DNA from: Rugamonas apoptosis
GTDB lineage: Bacteria; Pseudomonadota; Gammaproteobacteria; Burkholderiales; Burkholderiaceae_D
Direction: 5' to 3'
Assembly: GCF_014042355.1 (NCBI RefSeq)
Contig: NZ_JACEZU010000003.1
Span: 496,001-560,000 of the forward strand
Length of the DNA stretch: 64,000 bases
Positions 36,382 to 45,867 of the stretch are shown in pieces (positions within the stretch are counted from its first letter, which is position 1; each line of letters opens with the position of its first letter). The notes below the pieces were generated by a model. The model was not told where the DNA came from and made no database searches. It saw only the letters and a list, made by a program, of their open reading frames with translations. A program made the position numbers and the translations under genes.

Positions 36382-38895
36382 ATGGATATGTATCCTGTAT
36401 TTCCGGTCGACCGCTTCCTGCCGTACATGCCCGACGTGGGCAAATGCGAGCGCTCGCTCCATGAACTCAACCTGATGTGGCGCATGATCGAGGCGTCCGC
36501 CAAGATGAACTGTCCGGCTGAGGCGCGGATGATCCTGCCCACCATGACCGCCACGCGCGCCGGCATCGGCCAGCTGGAGCAAGACCTGGTCACCAGCCTG
36601 GCGCGGGAAAAGACCAACACGGTGCTGGCGGAATTGGCCACCAAGTCGCGCTACATCATCGAGATTGTGGTGCGCAACCTGTACGAGCGCACGGCCGATG
36701 TCGGCTTCCTGGCGACCGACCACGAACTGTGTTCCTTCGTCGCCGGACTGGGTGGCGACGCGGCCGCGATCCGGCGGCGCCTGCGTTCCTATCGCAGCAA
36801 GTATTCCGTGTACGATGAAGTCATGTTGCTGGCGCCTGATGGCACGGTGTTGGCGCAGATCGGCGAAACGGACCCGGTGTCGCGCAGCCACGACCCGCTG
36901 GTCGCCGCCACGCTCGCCGGCGACGGTTATATCGAGACCTTCCGCGCCAGCGACCTGCGTCCCGGACAACGGGAGGCCTTGATTTACTCGCGCCGCATGC
37001 ACCATCCGGCGACCGGCGAGGTCACCGGCGTGCTGTGCCTGTGCTTCCGGTTCGAAGAGGAGATGGGGCGCATTTTCCGGACCCACCGCGACCATTCGGG
37101 ACGCTCCATCATGCTGCTGCTGGATGCCGACGACCGGGTGATCGCCAGCGCCGATCCGCTCTGGGTGCCGCTGGGCGTCCAGGTGCCGGTCAACCGGCAA
37201 TCCACGCCCGCGCTGATGAAGTACGCGGGCCGCGATTACCTCGTGCGCACGGCGGACTCGGCCGGCTACCAAGGCTATCCGGGGCCGGCAGGCTGGCAGG
37301 GACAGGTGATGATTCCGGTCGACGTGGCGTTCGGCCGCGCGGACAGCGAAGTGCTGGCCAGCCTGGCGCCTGAATGGGCCGATGGCCTGTTGTCGCATGC
37401 GCATACGTTTTGTCCGCCGCTGCACGAGATTATCGGCGCGGCCGACATGATACGGCGGGTGGTCTGGAACGGGCAGGTCATGAGCGCCGGCCAGGACGGC
37501 GACCTGGCCCGGCTGCAAAGCGTGCTGGAACAAATCAGCGAGACGGGCGCGCTCAGCGACGCCTTGTTCTCCCGTTCGATCGGCGAGTTGTTCGAGACGG
37601 TGCTGGCGTCGGGGCTGCGCGACGCGGAATTCGCATCGCACCTGATGGTCGACCTGCTGGACCGCAACCTGTACGAGCGGGCCAACGATTGCCGCTGGTG
37701 GGCGTTGTCGCCGGAACTGGGCTCGCTGCTGGCGGGCGACCTGCCGGACCGTGGCGCGCGCATGGCGCGCATACTGGAATACATTCATGGCCTGTACACC
37801 GTCTATTCCACGTTGCTGGTGTACGACCACGAAGGGCGCATCGTCGCCAGCTCCGGCCCTTGCGGCGCGTCGACGATCGATGCCGAGGCGCTGGCGGCGG
37901 TCAAGCGATTGCGCACGGAGCAGGAATACCACGTGACGCCATTTGTCGCGTCGCCGCTGTACGACGGCAAGCCGACTTATGTCTATCATGCGGCGCTGCG
38001 CGCGCCCGGCGGCGCCCGGCCGGTGATCGGCGGGATTGCGATTGTGTTCGACGCGGCCACCGAATTTGACGCCATGCTGCGCGGCACCCTGGGTGGCCAG
38101 CACGGCTTGCATGGCTACTTCCTTGATCGTTCGGGCGCCATCATCGCCAGCACCGACCCGGCCCGGCCGGTCGGCGCCCGCTTCGAGATCGCGCCGCATC
38201 TGGCGGCGATGGAAAAGGGGCGCAGCGGTTCCTGCTTGCTGACGCACGATGGGCATTACGCGCTGATGGGGTGCACGGTATCGCACGGCTACCGCGAGTT
38301 CAAGGTGACGGACGGCTATCCAGCTGATGTGATGGCCGTGGTGGTGGAATCGTTCGGGGCCGTCAGGGATGGCATGCAGGCCCGGCTGGTGCCACCACCC
38401 GCGCGCAAGGTGGCGCTGGGGGCGGGGCAGGGGGCGGAGTTCGCCACGTTCTTTGTCGGCGGCGCCTTGTTTGCGCTGCCGGCCGCCGACGTGCAGGAGG
38501 CACGCGCGGCGTCCAGGCTGGCGCCGGTTTCCATGGGGGGCGGCAATACGTGCCTGGGCGTCGTCGCGCTAGAGGAGGGCGAGGCCAATGCGGCCGACTT
38601 TGTCTGGGTCTACGACCTGGGGCTACTGGTGGCGGGGCAGCGGACCGCACTCGATGGCCGGTCGCAGATCGTGGTGGTGCGCCATGGTGCGCGCACCGTC
38701 GGACTGCTGGTGAGCGAGCTGCATGGCGTGGCGAAATTCCATCCGGAAGACTTGATCGCGCTGCCCCTGGCGGGTAAGGATGGCGGCGCACTGGTCAATC
38801 AGGTGGTCAAGGTGGACCAAGGGGAGTGCTTGATCCAGGTAATTGACCCCGTGCAGCTGTTTTCCTTGTTGAAAAACGTTGAAACGCGGTCGTGA
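36382..38895 (+). CDS. Soluble tandem-Cache protein with C-terminal CheW domain
   Basis: The 837-residue product has no membrane segment. Two related halves each carry RNLYER, then E-L-x-S-hydrophobic, then a Y-x-x-Y/V-Y segment and a G-x-hydrophobic-A sequence (about 95-165 and about 425-495). Each looks like a Cache-type sensor domain. The C-terminus from about 685 (EFATFFVGGALFALPAADVQ) to 830 is a CheW-like domain, which normally docks receptors onto the kinase CheA. No kinase, HAMP or signalling helix is present. It may be an adaptor that brings a sensed signal to a chemosensory array, partnered with the c-di-GMP enzyme upstream. That role is inference. ATG 36382 follows GAGGG. Confidence 0.8.
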   Translation: MDMYPVFPVDRFLPYMPDVGKCERSLHELNLMWRMIEASAKMNCPAEARMILPTMTATRAGIGQLEQDLVTSLAREKTNTVLAELATKSRYIIEIVVRNLYERTADVGFLATDHELCSFVAGLGGDAAAIRRRLRSYRSKYSVYDEVMLLAPDGTVLAQIGETDPVSRSHDPLVAATLAGDGYIETFRASDLRPGQREALIYSRRMHHPATGEVTGVLCLCFRFEEEMGRIFRTHRDHSGRSIMLLLDADDRVIASADPLWVPLGVQVPVNRQSTPALMKYAGRDYLVRTADSAGYQGYPGPAGWQGQVMIPVDVAFGRADSEVLASLAPEWADGLLSHAHTFCPPLHEIIGAADMIRRVVWNGQVMSAGQDGDLARLQSVLEQISETGALSDALFSRSIGELFETVLASGLRDAEFASHLMVDLLDRNLYERANDCRWWALSPELGSLLAGDLPDRGARMARILEYIHGLYTVYSTLLVYDHEGRIVASSGPCGASTIDAEALAAVKRLRTEQEYHVTPFVASPLYDGKPTYVYHAALRAPGGARPVIGGIAIVFDAATEFDAMLRGTLGGQHGLHGYFLDRSGAIIASTDPARPVGARFEIAPHLAAMEKGRSGSCLLTHDGHYALMGCTVSHGYREFKVTDGYPADVMAVVVESFGAVRDGMQARLVPPPARKVALGAGQGAEFATFFVGGALFALPAADVQEARAASRLAPVSMGGGNTCLGVVALEEGEANAADFVWVYDLGLLVAGQRTALDGRSQIVVVRHGARTVGLLVSELHGVAKFHPEDLIALPLAGKDGGALVNQVVKVDQGECLIQVIDPVQLFSLLKNVETRS

Positions 38896-38928
38896 CCGGG
38901 CGGCTCGCCACGCCGGACGGTCACCGCC

Positions 38929-39666
38929 TTATTGGCCCAGCAACAGGAACACCGTCGGCTTCTTGTGGAAATCCGGCACCTTGCCGTCGGCAAGCTGGCT
39001 CTTCCACTTGGCGCCCGTCATGGTGCGGATGGTTTCCGATGGCAGGCTGAGGTCGGTCGCCACGCAGATCAGGGTGCCCGGCTGGCAGGCCGCCACCAGC
39101 GCTTCCAGCATGGCAGCGTTGCGGTACGGCGTTTCGATGAACAGCTGCGTTTGCTTCTCCGCGCGCGAGCGTTTTTCCAGGTCCTGGATGCGCTTGGTGC
39201 GCTGGGCCGCGTCCGTGGGCAGGTAGCCGTTGAAGGCGAAGCTTTGGCCGTTCAGCCCGCTGGCCATCACGGCCAGCAGCAGCGACGATGGCCCCACCAG
39301 CGGCCGCACGGGGATGCCGTGCTGGTGCGCCAGCCGCACCAGGTCGGCGCCAGGGTCGGCCACGGCCGGCACGCCCGCTTCCGACACCAGGCCCGCGTCG
39401 CGCCCCGCCAGCAGGGGCGCCAGCAGGCCGGCCAATGCTTGCGCCGGGGTGTTCACGTTCAGTTCGGCGATCTGGATTTCCTGCAGCGTCTTGCGCAGGG
39501 GGTGGGCGGCGCCCACCAGCTTGAGGAAGGCGCGCGCCGTTTTGGCGTTCTCGGCCACGAAATAGTCGAGGCTGGCCGTGGTGGCTTGCACCTGCTCGGG
39601 AATGACGTGCGACAGCGCTTCGGTGGCGCCCAGGGTGTTGGGGATCAGGTAGAGAGTGCCTGGCAT
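38929..39666 (-). CDS. RsmI-type SAM-dependent methyltransferase
   Basis: The 245-residue product belongs to the tetrapyrrole-methylase fold. It begins MPGTLYLIPNTLGATEALSH and carries LVSEAGVPAVADPGADLV (about 92-109), the P-loop-like GPSSLLLAVMASGLNG (about 124-139) and FIETPYRNAAMLEALV. These are the landmarks of the RsmI family, which 2'-O-methylates C1402 of 16S rRNA. This shorter variant, known in betaproteobacteria as a general SAM-dependent methyltransferase, may have a different target. It is transcribed towards the CheW gene and away from the Maf gene, in tandem with it (37 bases apart). Confidence 0.88.
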   Translation of the reverse strand: MPGTLYLIPNTLGATEALSHVIPEQVQATTASLDYFVAENAKTARAFLKLVGAAHPLRKTLQEIQIAELNVNTPAQALAGLLAPLLAGRDAGLVSEAGVPAVADPGADLVRLAHQHGIPVRPLVGPSSLLLAVMASGLNGQSFAFNGYLPTDAAQRTKRIQDLEKRSRAEKQTQLFIETPYRNAAMLEALVAACQPGTLICVATDLSLPSETIRTMTGAKWKSQLADGKVPDFHKKPTVFLLLGQ

Positions 39667-39702
39667 GGATGCTTGCTTTTCTTGTTAGTGGTACGGAATG
39701 GT

Positions 39703-40323
39703 TCAGGCGGCGCCGAAGAAGGGCACGCCAATCTGGCGCAGCATGCCAGTGAGTGCGATCAGTGGCAAGCCTGTCAGCGCGGTCGGGTCGCTATTGTCGA
39801 TCCGTTCCAGGATGGCGATGCCCAGCCCTTCGTTCTTGGCGCTGCCGGCGCAGTCGTACGGTTGTTCGATGCGCAAGTAGGCGTCCAGTTCCGCGTCCGG
39901 CAGGTCGCGGAAGGTGACGACGGTCTGGATATCCTGCACCTGGGCGGCGCCGGCCGGGTCGGCGGCGCGGCCGTCCCACACGCACAGGGCCGTGTGGAAC
40001 ACGACGCGCCGGCCCCGCATCTGCTGCAACTGGCGCAGGGCGTTGGCGTGGTCGCCCGGCTTGCCGATCTGCTGCTCATCGAGCGTGGCCACCTGGTCCG
40101 AGCCGATGACGATGCTGCCGGGCAGACGGGCGGCCACGGCGGCCGCCTTTTCGCGCGCCAGGCGCAGGGCGGTGGCGCTGGGCGATTCGCCGGGCAGGGG
40201 GCTTTCGTCGATGTCGGGCACGGCCACGTCGAAGGGCAGCCGCAGGCGCGACAGGAGTTCCTTGCGGTAGGCGGAGCTGGAGGCTAAAACGAGACGGACG
40301 GGCAGGGTGTCTGGAGGCTTCAT
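39703..40323 (-). CDS. Maf/YceF nucleoside triphosphate pyrophosphatase
   Basis: This is a 206-residue house-cleaning pyrophosphatase. It has the N-terminal LVLASSSAYRKELLSRLRLP (about 11-30), DIDESPLPGES, and IVIGSDQVATLDEQQIGKPG (about 75-94) with the conserved Asp. Its position beside yceD-rpmF is the standard place of the YceF subgroup, which acts on m7GTP in E. coli. ATG 40323 gives the correct family N-terminus; the longer frame from 40503 runs into the yceD promoter and coding start and was not used. It is divergent from yceD. Confidence 0.92.
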   Translation of the reverse strand: MKPPDTLPVRLVLASSSAYRKELLSRLRLPFDVAVPDIDESPLPGESPSATALRLAREKAAAVAARLPGSIVIGSDQVATLDEQQIGKPGDHANALRQLQQMRGRRVVFHTALCVWDGRAADPAGAAQVQDIQTVVTFRDLPDAELDAYLRIEQPYDCAGSAKNEGLGIAILERIDNSDPTALTGLPLIALTGMLRQIGVPFFGAA

Positions 40324-40422
40324 GCAATATTTTGGCCGGGATGCTGGCTTGGTGAGAAGAAATGTTATATGCTCTGACGCCGGACGAAAAAGCGGAAAAG
40401 GGCGTAAAAAATGCGCCTGGCT

Positions 40423-40452
40423 TTGACTCGGTGGCGAAAACCCTGTTATTAT
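40423..40452 (+). promoter_or_regulatory. Sigma70 promoter of the yceD-rpmF-fatty acid cluster
   Basis: TTGACT (40423-40428) and TATTAT (40447-40452) are separated by 18 bases, close to consensus. The yceD start is 27 bases downstream of the -10 box. Confidence 0.7.
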
Positions 40453-40478
40453 CGCAGGTTTTCCGGGGAAGCTAGTCC

Positions 40479-40976
40479 ATGAGCGCTGTTGTGATCGACG
40501 CATTTGATTTCTGTCGCACGAACGGGGTCAGCGAGGGCGTCACGCCTGTCGCTGAGATGACCCGCCTGACGAAAGATTGCGCGGACCAGTCCGGCACGAT
40601 CAGCTGGAAGCTCGAAGGCGGCACCAGCAAGCACGGTTTTCCGCAGATTCGTCTGTCGGTGGCTGGCACGGTGCAGCTGGTATGCCAGCGTTGCCTGACC
40701 CCATATGAACACAAGATCGATACTTCGACGTTGCTGATGCTCGGTAAAGACGACGCGCACGCCGACGAGATCGAGGAAATCGTGGATGATGAAACCATCG
40801 ACGTCATCGTCGGCACCCGTAGCATGCAGGTGGCCGACCTGGTCGAAGACGAGGCCCTGTTGGCCTTGCCGCATACGCCCAAGCATGACGTCTGCCCTGA
40901 CGCGGCATTGGTGAAAGCGGCCCAAAGCGTGAAGCCGTCGCCATTCGACGCCCTCAAGGGCCTCAAATCCGAATAA
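40479..40976 (+). CDS. yceD: DUF177 protein YceD
   Basis: The product has 165 residues. It is the partner of rpmF in most proteobacteria and in plants, where it is needed for 23S rRNA accumulation. The conserved core QLVCQRCLTPYEH (about 66-78) with its CxxC pair and the C-terminal block PHTPKHDVCPD are seen. The chain ends SPFDALKGLK, a usual YceD ending. It leads the cluster of rpmF and fatty-acid genes and has a good promoter. Confidence 0.93.
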   Translation: MSAVVIDAFDFCRTNGVSEGVTPVAEMTRLTKDCADQSGTISWKLEGGTSKHGFPQIRLSVAGTVQLVCQRCLTPYEHKIDTSTLLMLGKDDAHADEIEEIVDDETIDVIVGTRSMQVADLVEDEALLALPHTPKHDVCPDAALVKAAQSVKPSPFDALKGLKSE

Positions 40977-41165
40977 GCAGTAGGTAACAAACGTGTCAAA
41001 CGCGTGTAGTAATCGAGTATGGCAATGTGTAGTGAAGCGTAGCAAAAGCAGTTTAACGATGTCGGCAAGGCAAGTATGACCAGTTTTGCCGCTGGGATAC
41101 TCGATTCGCATGAATTTGCCAGTCGAATGTGTTAAAATTTAAGAACTTATGTATTAGGAGTCATC

Positions 41166-41348
41166 ATGGCCGTTCAACAGAACAAGAAGTCCCCTTCGAA
41201 GCGCGGTATGCACCGTTCGCACGATTTCCTGGTTGCACCACAACTGGGCATCGAGCCAACCACCGGTGAAACCCACCTGCGTCACCACATCAGCCCTAAC
41301 GGCTTCTATCGTGGTCGTAAAGTCCTGAAAACCAAAAACGACGAGTAA
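41166..41348 (+). CDS. rpmF: 50S ribosomal protein L32
   Basis: L32 is a small structural protein of the large ribosomal subunit. The 60-residue product begins [20 protein letters not shown] and ends with a YRGRKVLK-type tail, typical of the proteobacterial form without zinc-binding cysteines. TTAGGAG lies seven bases before the ATG. An AT-rich promoter-like stretch with TTAAAAT lies about 35 bases upstream. A strong terminator follows, so much of the transcription ends before plsX. Confidence 0.98.
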   Translation: MAVQQNKKSPSKRGMHRSHDFLVAPQLGIEPTTGETHLRHHISPNGFYRGRKVLKTKNDE

Positions 41349-41372
41349 TCGACGTTTTTGTGGGCTAAGATA

Positions 41373-41420
41373 AGCGGTGCGACGTGGTGCATAACCGGCG
41401 TGGCGCCGCTTTTTCTTTTT
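41373..41420 (+). terminator. Rho-independent terminator after rpmF
   Basis: A 12-base stem (AGCGGTGCGACG against CGTGGCGCCGCT, one mismatch and one G-T pair) is followed by TTTTTCTTTTT. It separates rpmF from plsX. Confidence 0.88.
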
Positions 41421-41542
41421 ATCATCGGCTGCAATCCTCTTTGCACACCGTCATTTTGAATCGCGTTGACCCAGCGTCACCGAGGTCCGCATCTTGCCGC
41501 GACTGATCCCTGAAGGACGGGGCGTGGTACTGAATCAAAACA

Positions 41543-42604
41543 ATGACAATCAAAATTTCTATCGACTGTATGGGCGGAGACCATGGCCCGTCGGTTACTA
41601 TTCCCGCAGCAATTTCCTTCGTCAACTCTGAGCCGGACGCCGAACTGATCCTCGTGGGTCTGGAAGACGTGGTACGTGCCGAGTTGAAAAAGCACCATGC
41701 GGACACGCACCCGCGCCTGTCCGTGCTGCACGCCTCCGAGCAGGTGTTGATGGACGATCCGCTGGAAGTGGCGTTGCGCCGCAAGAAGGATTCGTCGATG
41801 CGCGTGGCCATCGAGCAGGTCAAGGAAAGCCGCGCGCAGGCTTGCGTGTCGGCCGGTAACACGGGCGCCCTGATGGCCGTGTCGCGCTATGTGCTCAAGA
41901 CCATGGCCGGTGTCGACCGTCCCGCCATCTGCAGCGTCATGCCGAACCAGAAAAACGGTCCCACCTACATGCTGGACCTGGGCGCCAACGTCGACTGCGA
42001 ACCCCACCACCTGCACCAGTTCGCCATCATGGGTTCCGTGCTGGTGGCCGCGATGGAGCACATCGAACGGCCCACCATCGGCCTGCTGAACGTGGGCACG
42101 GAAGATATCAAGGGTAATGAAGTGGTCAAGGCCACCAGCAAGCTGCTGCAGGCCGACCACGAGCGCGGCGCGCTCAACTTCTACGGCAACGTGGAAGGCA
42201 ACGACATTTTCAAGGGCACCACCGACATCGTGGTGTGCGACGGCTTCGTCGGCAACGTGACGCTGAAGGCGATCGAGGGCGTGGCCCGTCTGTTCGCCGA
42301 CACGTTGCGCGCCGAATTCAAGCGCAACTGGCTCTCCATGCTGGGCGCGCTGCTGGGCATGGGCGCGTTGAAGGCCGTGCGTAACCGCGTCAATCCTTCG
42401 CGCTACAACGGCGCCAGCCTGCTCGGTTTGCGTGGCCTGGTGTTCAAGAGCCATGGCGGCGCCGATGCATATTCCTTTGAATGGGCGATCCGACGCGCGT
42501 ATGATGCTGCAAAAAATGACGTGCTGGCCCATCTGGCGACCATGATCGCTGAATTGATGCCACGCGAAACGACAGCACAGGAAGTACCTGGCTCAACTAT
42601 TTAG
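41543..42604 (+). CDS. plsX: Phosphate acyltransferase PlsX
   Basis: PlsX converts acyl-ACP to acyl-phosphate for phospholipid synthesis. The 353-residue product starts [20 protein letters not shown] and contains [14 protein letters not shown] (about 100-113), [19 protein letters not shown] and a [13 protein letters not shown] segment, all landmarks of the family. It works on the inner face of the membrane with PlsY and supplies the first acyl chain. The fabH gene follows after 16 bases. Confidence 0.98.
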   Translation: MTIKISIDCMGGDHGPSVTIPAAISFVNSEPDAELILVGLEDVVRAELKKHHADTHPRLSVLHASEQVLMDDPLEVALRRKKDSSMRVAIEQVKESRAQACVSAGNTGALMAVSRYVLKTMAGVDRPAICSVMPNQKNGPTYMLDLGANVDCEPHHLHQFAIMGSVLVAAMEHIERPTIGLLNVGTEDIKGNEVVKATSKLLQADHERGALNFYGNVEGNDIFKGTTDIVVCDGFVGNVTLKAIEGVARLFADTLRAEFKRNWLSMLGALLGMGALKAVRNRVNPSRYNGASLLGLRGLVFKSHGGADAYSFEWAIRRAYDAAKNDVLAHLATMIAELMPRETTAQEVPGSTI

Positions 42605-42620
42605 TGGACGGTATAGCGGA

Positions 42621-43607
42621 ATGACTTTGTATAGCAAAATTATCGGCACCGGCAGCTATCTGCCACCCAAGCGGGTCACCAACCAGGATCTGGCCGACCA
42701 GTTGGCCACCAAGGGCATTGAAACCTCGGACGAGTGGATCGTCACCCGCAGCGGCATTTCGGCCCGCCATTACGCCGAGCCGGAGCAGAAGTCCTCGGAC
42801 CTGGCCGTGCATGCCGCCAGGAACGCGCTGGAGATGGCCGGCCTGCAGCCGGACGACATCGACCTGATCATCGTCGCCAGCTCGACGCCGGACTTCTTCG
42901 GCAGCTTCCCCAGCACCGCCTGCATCGTGCAGCGCAAGCTGGGCATCACCAACAACGGCGCGGCCGTGGATGTGCAGGCCGTGTGCAGCGGCTTCGTGTA
43001 CGCCGTGTCCGTGGCTGACAGCTTCATCAAGTCGGGCGCCCACAAGAATGTGTTGGTGATCGGCGCCGAAGTGTTTTCCCGCATCCTCAATTTCGATGAC
43101 CGCGGCACCTGCGTGCTGTTCGGTGACGGCGCCGGCGCCATCGTGCTGACGGCATCCGACACGCCCGGCATCCTGGCGACCAAGCTGCATGCCGACGGCC
43201 GCCATGCGGACGTGCTCAGCATTCCTGGCAATGTGGACGGCGGCGCCATCGCCGGCAGCGGCTTCCTGTACATGGATGGTCCGGCCGTCTTCAAGCTGGC
43301 CGTTTCCGTGCTGGAGAAGGTGGCGCATGAGGCGCTGGACATGGCGGGCATGACGTCCGACCAGCTGGACTGGCTGATTCCGCACCAGGCCAATATCCGC
43401 ATCATGAACAGCACGGCCAAGAAGCTGGGCATGCCGCCTGAAAAAATGGTGGTGACGGTGGACCAGCACGGCAACACGTCGGCTGCCTCGATCCCGCTGG
43501 CGCTCGATATCGCCATGCGCGACGGCCGCATCAAGCCTGGCCAGAATGTGATGATGGAAGGCGTCGGTGGCGGCTTCACCTGGGGCGCCGTGCTAGCCCG
43601 CATGTAA
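42621..43607 (+). CDS. fabH: 3-oxoacyl-ACP synthase III FabH
   Basis: FabH starts fatty-acid synthesis by joining acetyl-CoA to malonyl-ACP. The 328-residue product has the catalytic triad Cys (DVQAVCSGF near 113-121), His ([10 protein letters not shown]) and Asn (HGNTSAAS). The substrate tunnel region and the C-terminal GVGGGFTWG motif are intact. It lies 16 bases after plsX and probably shares its transcript. An AT-rich spacer of 113 bases, with a perfect palindrome, separates it from fabD. Confidence 0.98.
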   Translation: MTLYSKIIGTGSYLPPKRVTNQDLADQLATKGIETSDEWIVTRSGISARHYAEPEQKSSDLAVHAARNALEMAGLQPDDIDLIIVASSTPDFFGSFPSTACIVQRKLGITNNGAAVDVQAVCSGFVYAVSVADSFIKSGAHKNVLVIGAEVFSRILNFDDRGTCVLFGDGAGAIVLTASDTPGILATKLHADGRHADVLSIPGNVDGGAIAGSGFLYMDGPAVFKLAVSVLEKVAHEALDMAGMTSDQLDWLIPHQANIRIMNSTAKKLGMPPEKMVVTVDQHGNTSAASIPLALDIAMRDGRIKPGQNVMMEGVGGGFTWGAVLARM

Positions 43608-43628
43608 TTTTTTGGTCGTAATTTAGAA

Positions 43629-43640
43629 TTAGAATTCTAA
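43629..43640. promoter_or_regulatory. Perfect 12-bp palindrome between fabH and fabD
   Basis: TTAGAATTCTAA is perfectly symmetric, and a further half copy (TTTAGAAT) lies directly upstream. It is AT-rich in a GC-rich region and lies 80 bases before fabD, so a regulator site is plausible. No known regulator is assigned. Confidence 0.4.
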
Positions 43641-43720
43641 GGGCGCAACTGCCGGGTACGCCGGACGGCGGGCCGGTGTAAGGTTTCGGGGTTTCGCCCT
43701 ACTTAACAAACGGATAACGT

Positions 43721-44662
43721 ATGACTCAATTTGCATTTGTATTCCCAGGCCAGGGTTCGCAAGCGATTGCGATGCTGGATGGCTTTGCCGGCAATCCGGT
43801 CGTGGCCCAGACGGTGGCCGAAGCGTCCGACGCGCTGCAATTCGACCTGGGCAAGCTGATCGCCGAAGGCCCGAAGGAAGAGCTGGACCTGACCACCAAC
43901 ACCCAGCCCGTGATGCTGACGGCCGCCGTGGCCGTGTACCGCGCCTGGCTGGCGGCCGGCGGCCCCGTGCCGGCCGTGGTGGCTGGCCACAGCCTGGGTG
44001 AATACTCGGCCCTGGTGGCCGCCGGCGTGATCGCGTTCAAGGATGCCGTGCCGCTGGTGCGTTTCCGCGCGCAAGCCATGCAGGAAGCCGTGCCGGTGGG
44101 GCAGGGCACCATGGCCGTGGTGCTGGGCCTGTCCGACGACGACGTGCGCGCCGCCTGCGCCGAAGCGGTTGCGGCCGATCCGGCTTCCGTGGTCGAGCCC
44201 GTCAACTTCAACGCGCCGGCGCAAGTGGTGATCGCCGGCCATACGGCCGCTGTTGAGCGCGCCTGCGAACTGGCCAAGGCCAAGGGCGCCAAGCGCGCCA
44301 TGAAGCTGCCGGTGTCGGCGCCGTTCCACTCCTCGCTGCTGAAGCCGGCGTCGGACCGCCTGCGCGAGTACATGGCTGGCCTGGCTTTCGCCGCGCCGCA
44401 GATCCTGCTGATCAACAACGTCGACGTGGCTGTCGTCAACGACCCGACCGCCATCAAGGATGCGCTGGTGCGCCAGGCGGCCAGCCCCGTGCGTTGGGTG
44501 GAAACCATGCAGCAGGTGGCCAACGACGGCATCACCCAAGTGATCGAATGTGGTCCGGGCAAGGTGCTGATGGGCTTAACCAAGCGCATCGACGCGCGCC
44601 TGGTGGGCGACGCCATCGTGGATCAAGCTTCGCTGGAACGGGTTTTGACGCTGCTCAAGTAA
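43721..44662 (+). CDS. fabD: Malonyl-CoA:ACP transacylase FabD
   Basis: FabD transfers malonyl groups from CoA to acyl carrier protein. The 313-residue product has FPGQGSQ near residue 7, the nucleophile motif GHSLGEYSALVAAG (about 88-101), the conserved Arg in VRFRAQAMQEA and the His motif in SAPFHSSL. All catalytic elements are present. fabG begins 45 bases downstream. Confidence 0.98.
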   Translation: MTQFAFVFPGQGSQAIAMLDGFAGNPVVAQTVAEASDALQFDLGKLIAEGPKEELDLTTNTQPVMLTAAVAVYRAWLAAGGPVPAVVAGHSLGEYSALVAAGVIAFKDAVPLVRFRAQAMQEAVPVGQGTMAVVLGLSDDDVRAACAEAVAADPASVVEPVNFNAPAQVVIAGHTAAVERACELAKAKGAKRAMKLPVSAPFHSSLLKPASDRLREYMAGLAFAAPQILLINNVDVAVVNDPTAIKDALVRQAASPVRWVETMQQVANDGITQVIECGPGKVLMGLTKRIDARLVGDAIVDQASLERVLTLLK

Positions 44663-44707
44663 GCACGGCCCCACTGGGGCAGTATCGACTTTCACACAAG
44701 GATAAGC

Positions 44708-45454
44708 ATGAATTTAGCAAATCAAATCGCACTGGTAACGGGCGCATCGCGCGGCATCGGCAAGGCCATCGCGCAGGAACTGGCGCGCCAGGGCGCGCGC
44801 GTGATCGGCACCGCCACCTCGGAAGCGGGTGCGCAGGCCATCAGCGCTTACCTGGCCGAGATCGGTGCGGAAGCGGGCCAGGGCATGGTGCTCAACGTGA
44901 CGGACGCTGAACGCTGCGCGGCCGTCATCGACGAGATCGGCAAGACCTGGGGCGCCGTGGGCATCCTGGTCAACAACGCCGGCATCACGCAGGACCAACT
45001 GGCCATGCGCATGAAGGACGAAGAGTGGGATAACGTGATCGCCACCAACCTGTCGGCCGTGGGCCGTCTGTCGCGCGCCGTGCTGCGCGGCATGATGAAG
45101 GCCAAGACGGGCCGCATCATCAACATCACTTCCGTGGTGGCCTCGTCCGGCAATCCGGGCCAGATGAACTACGCGGCGGCCAAGGCCGGCGTGGAAGGCA
45201 TGGGCCGCGCGCTGGCGCGCGAGATCGGCAGCCGCAACATCACCGTCAACAGCGTGGCGCCCGGTTTCATCGACACGGACATGACCAAAGCGCTGGGCGA
45301 TGAGCAGCACGCCGCCCTGTTGACCCAGATCCCGCTGGCGCGCCTGGGCAAGCCGGAAGACATCGCCGCCGCCGTGGCCTTCCTGGCCTCGCCGCAAGCG
45401 GCTTACATCACCGGTACCACCCTGCACGTGAACGGTGGTATGTACATGAATTGA
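44708..45454 (+). CDS. fabG: 3-oxoacyl-ACP reductase FabG
   Basis: FabG is the NADPH-dependent short-chain dehydrogenase that reduces 3-oxoacyl-ACP in every elongation round. The 248-residue product has the cofactor motif GASRGIGKAIA (about 12-22), LVNNAGIT, the catalytic Ser in ITSVVAS and the YAAAKAG motif (Tyr and Lys). The ATG follows AAGGA. It lies in the expected order between fabD and acpP. Confidence 0.98.
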   Translation: MNLANQIALVTGASRGIGKAIAQELARQGARVIGTATSEAGAQAISAYLAEIGAEAGQGMVLNVTDAERCAAVIDEIGKTWGAVGILVNNAGITQDQLAMRMKDEEWDNVIATNLSAVGRLSRAVLRGMMKAKTGRIINITSVVASSGNPGQMNYAAAKAGVEGMGRALAREIGSRNITVNSVAPGFIDTDMTKALGDEQHAALLTQIPLARLGKPEDIAAAVAFLASPQAAYITGTTLHVNGGMYMN

Positions 45455-45556
45455 GGCGGGCAGGCGGCCGTAGGCTGCCCGTTCGCATCATTTAGCAGTG
45501 ATTTCGGTAGAAATAGCAGCAGACACCGAAATTAGTTTTTCAGTGCGCAAACCTGA

Positions 45557-45562
45557 TAAAAT
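45557..45562 (+). promoter_or_regulatory. Candidate -10 box of acpP
   Basis: TAAAAT lies 37 bases before the acpP start codon, where a promoter for this highly expressed gene is expected. The -35 region is weak. Confidence 0.45.
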
Positions 45563-45598
45563 GCGCGCTTTCCGTAACAAACAAAATGGAGCCCTAAC

Positions 45599-45838
45599 AT
45601 GTCGGATATCGAACAACGCGTTAAGAAAATCGTCGCTGAGCAACTGGGCGTCGCTGAAGCAGACATCAAGACGGAATCCTCGTTCGTCGACGACCTCGGC
45701 GCCGACTCCCTGGACACCGTGGAACTGGTGATGGCCCTGGAAGACGAATTCGAAATGGAAATCCCTGACGAGCAAGCCGAGAAGATCACCACCGTGCAGC
45801 AAGCGATCGACTACGCTACTGCCCACGTCAAGGCCTAA
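45599..45838 (+). CDS. acpP: Acyl carrier protein AcpP
   Basis: This is the small acidic carrier of growing acyl chains. It has 79 residues, the phosphopantetheine attachment motif [10 protein letters not shown] (Ser near 37) and the normal [18 protein letters not shown] start. AcpS, which attaches the cofactor, is encoded at 57757 in this same window. The gene lies 145 bases after fabG and 29 bases before fabF. Confidence 0.99.
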   Translation: MSDIEQRVKKIVAEQLGVAEADIKTESSFVDDLGADSLDTVELVMALEDEFEMEIPDEQAEKITTVQQAIDYATAHVKA

Positions 45839-45867
45839 GCCTGTCCGATCGACTCCAGGAGAATCGC

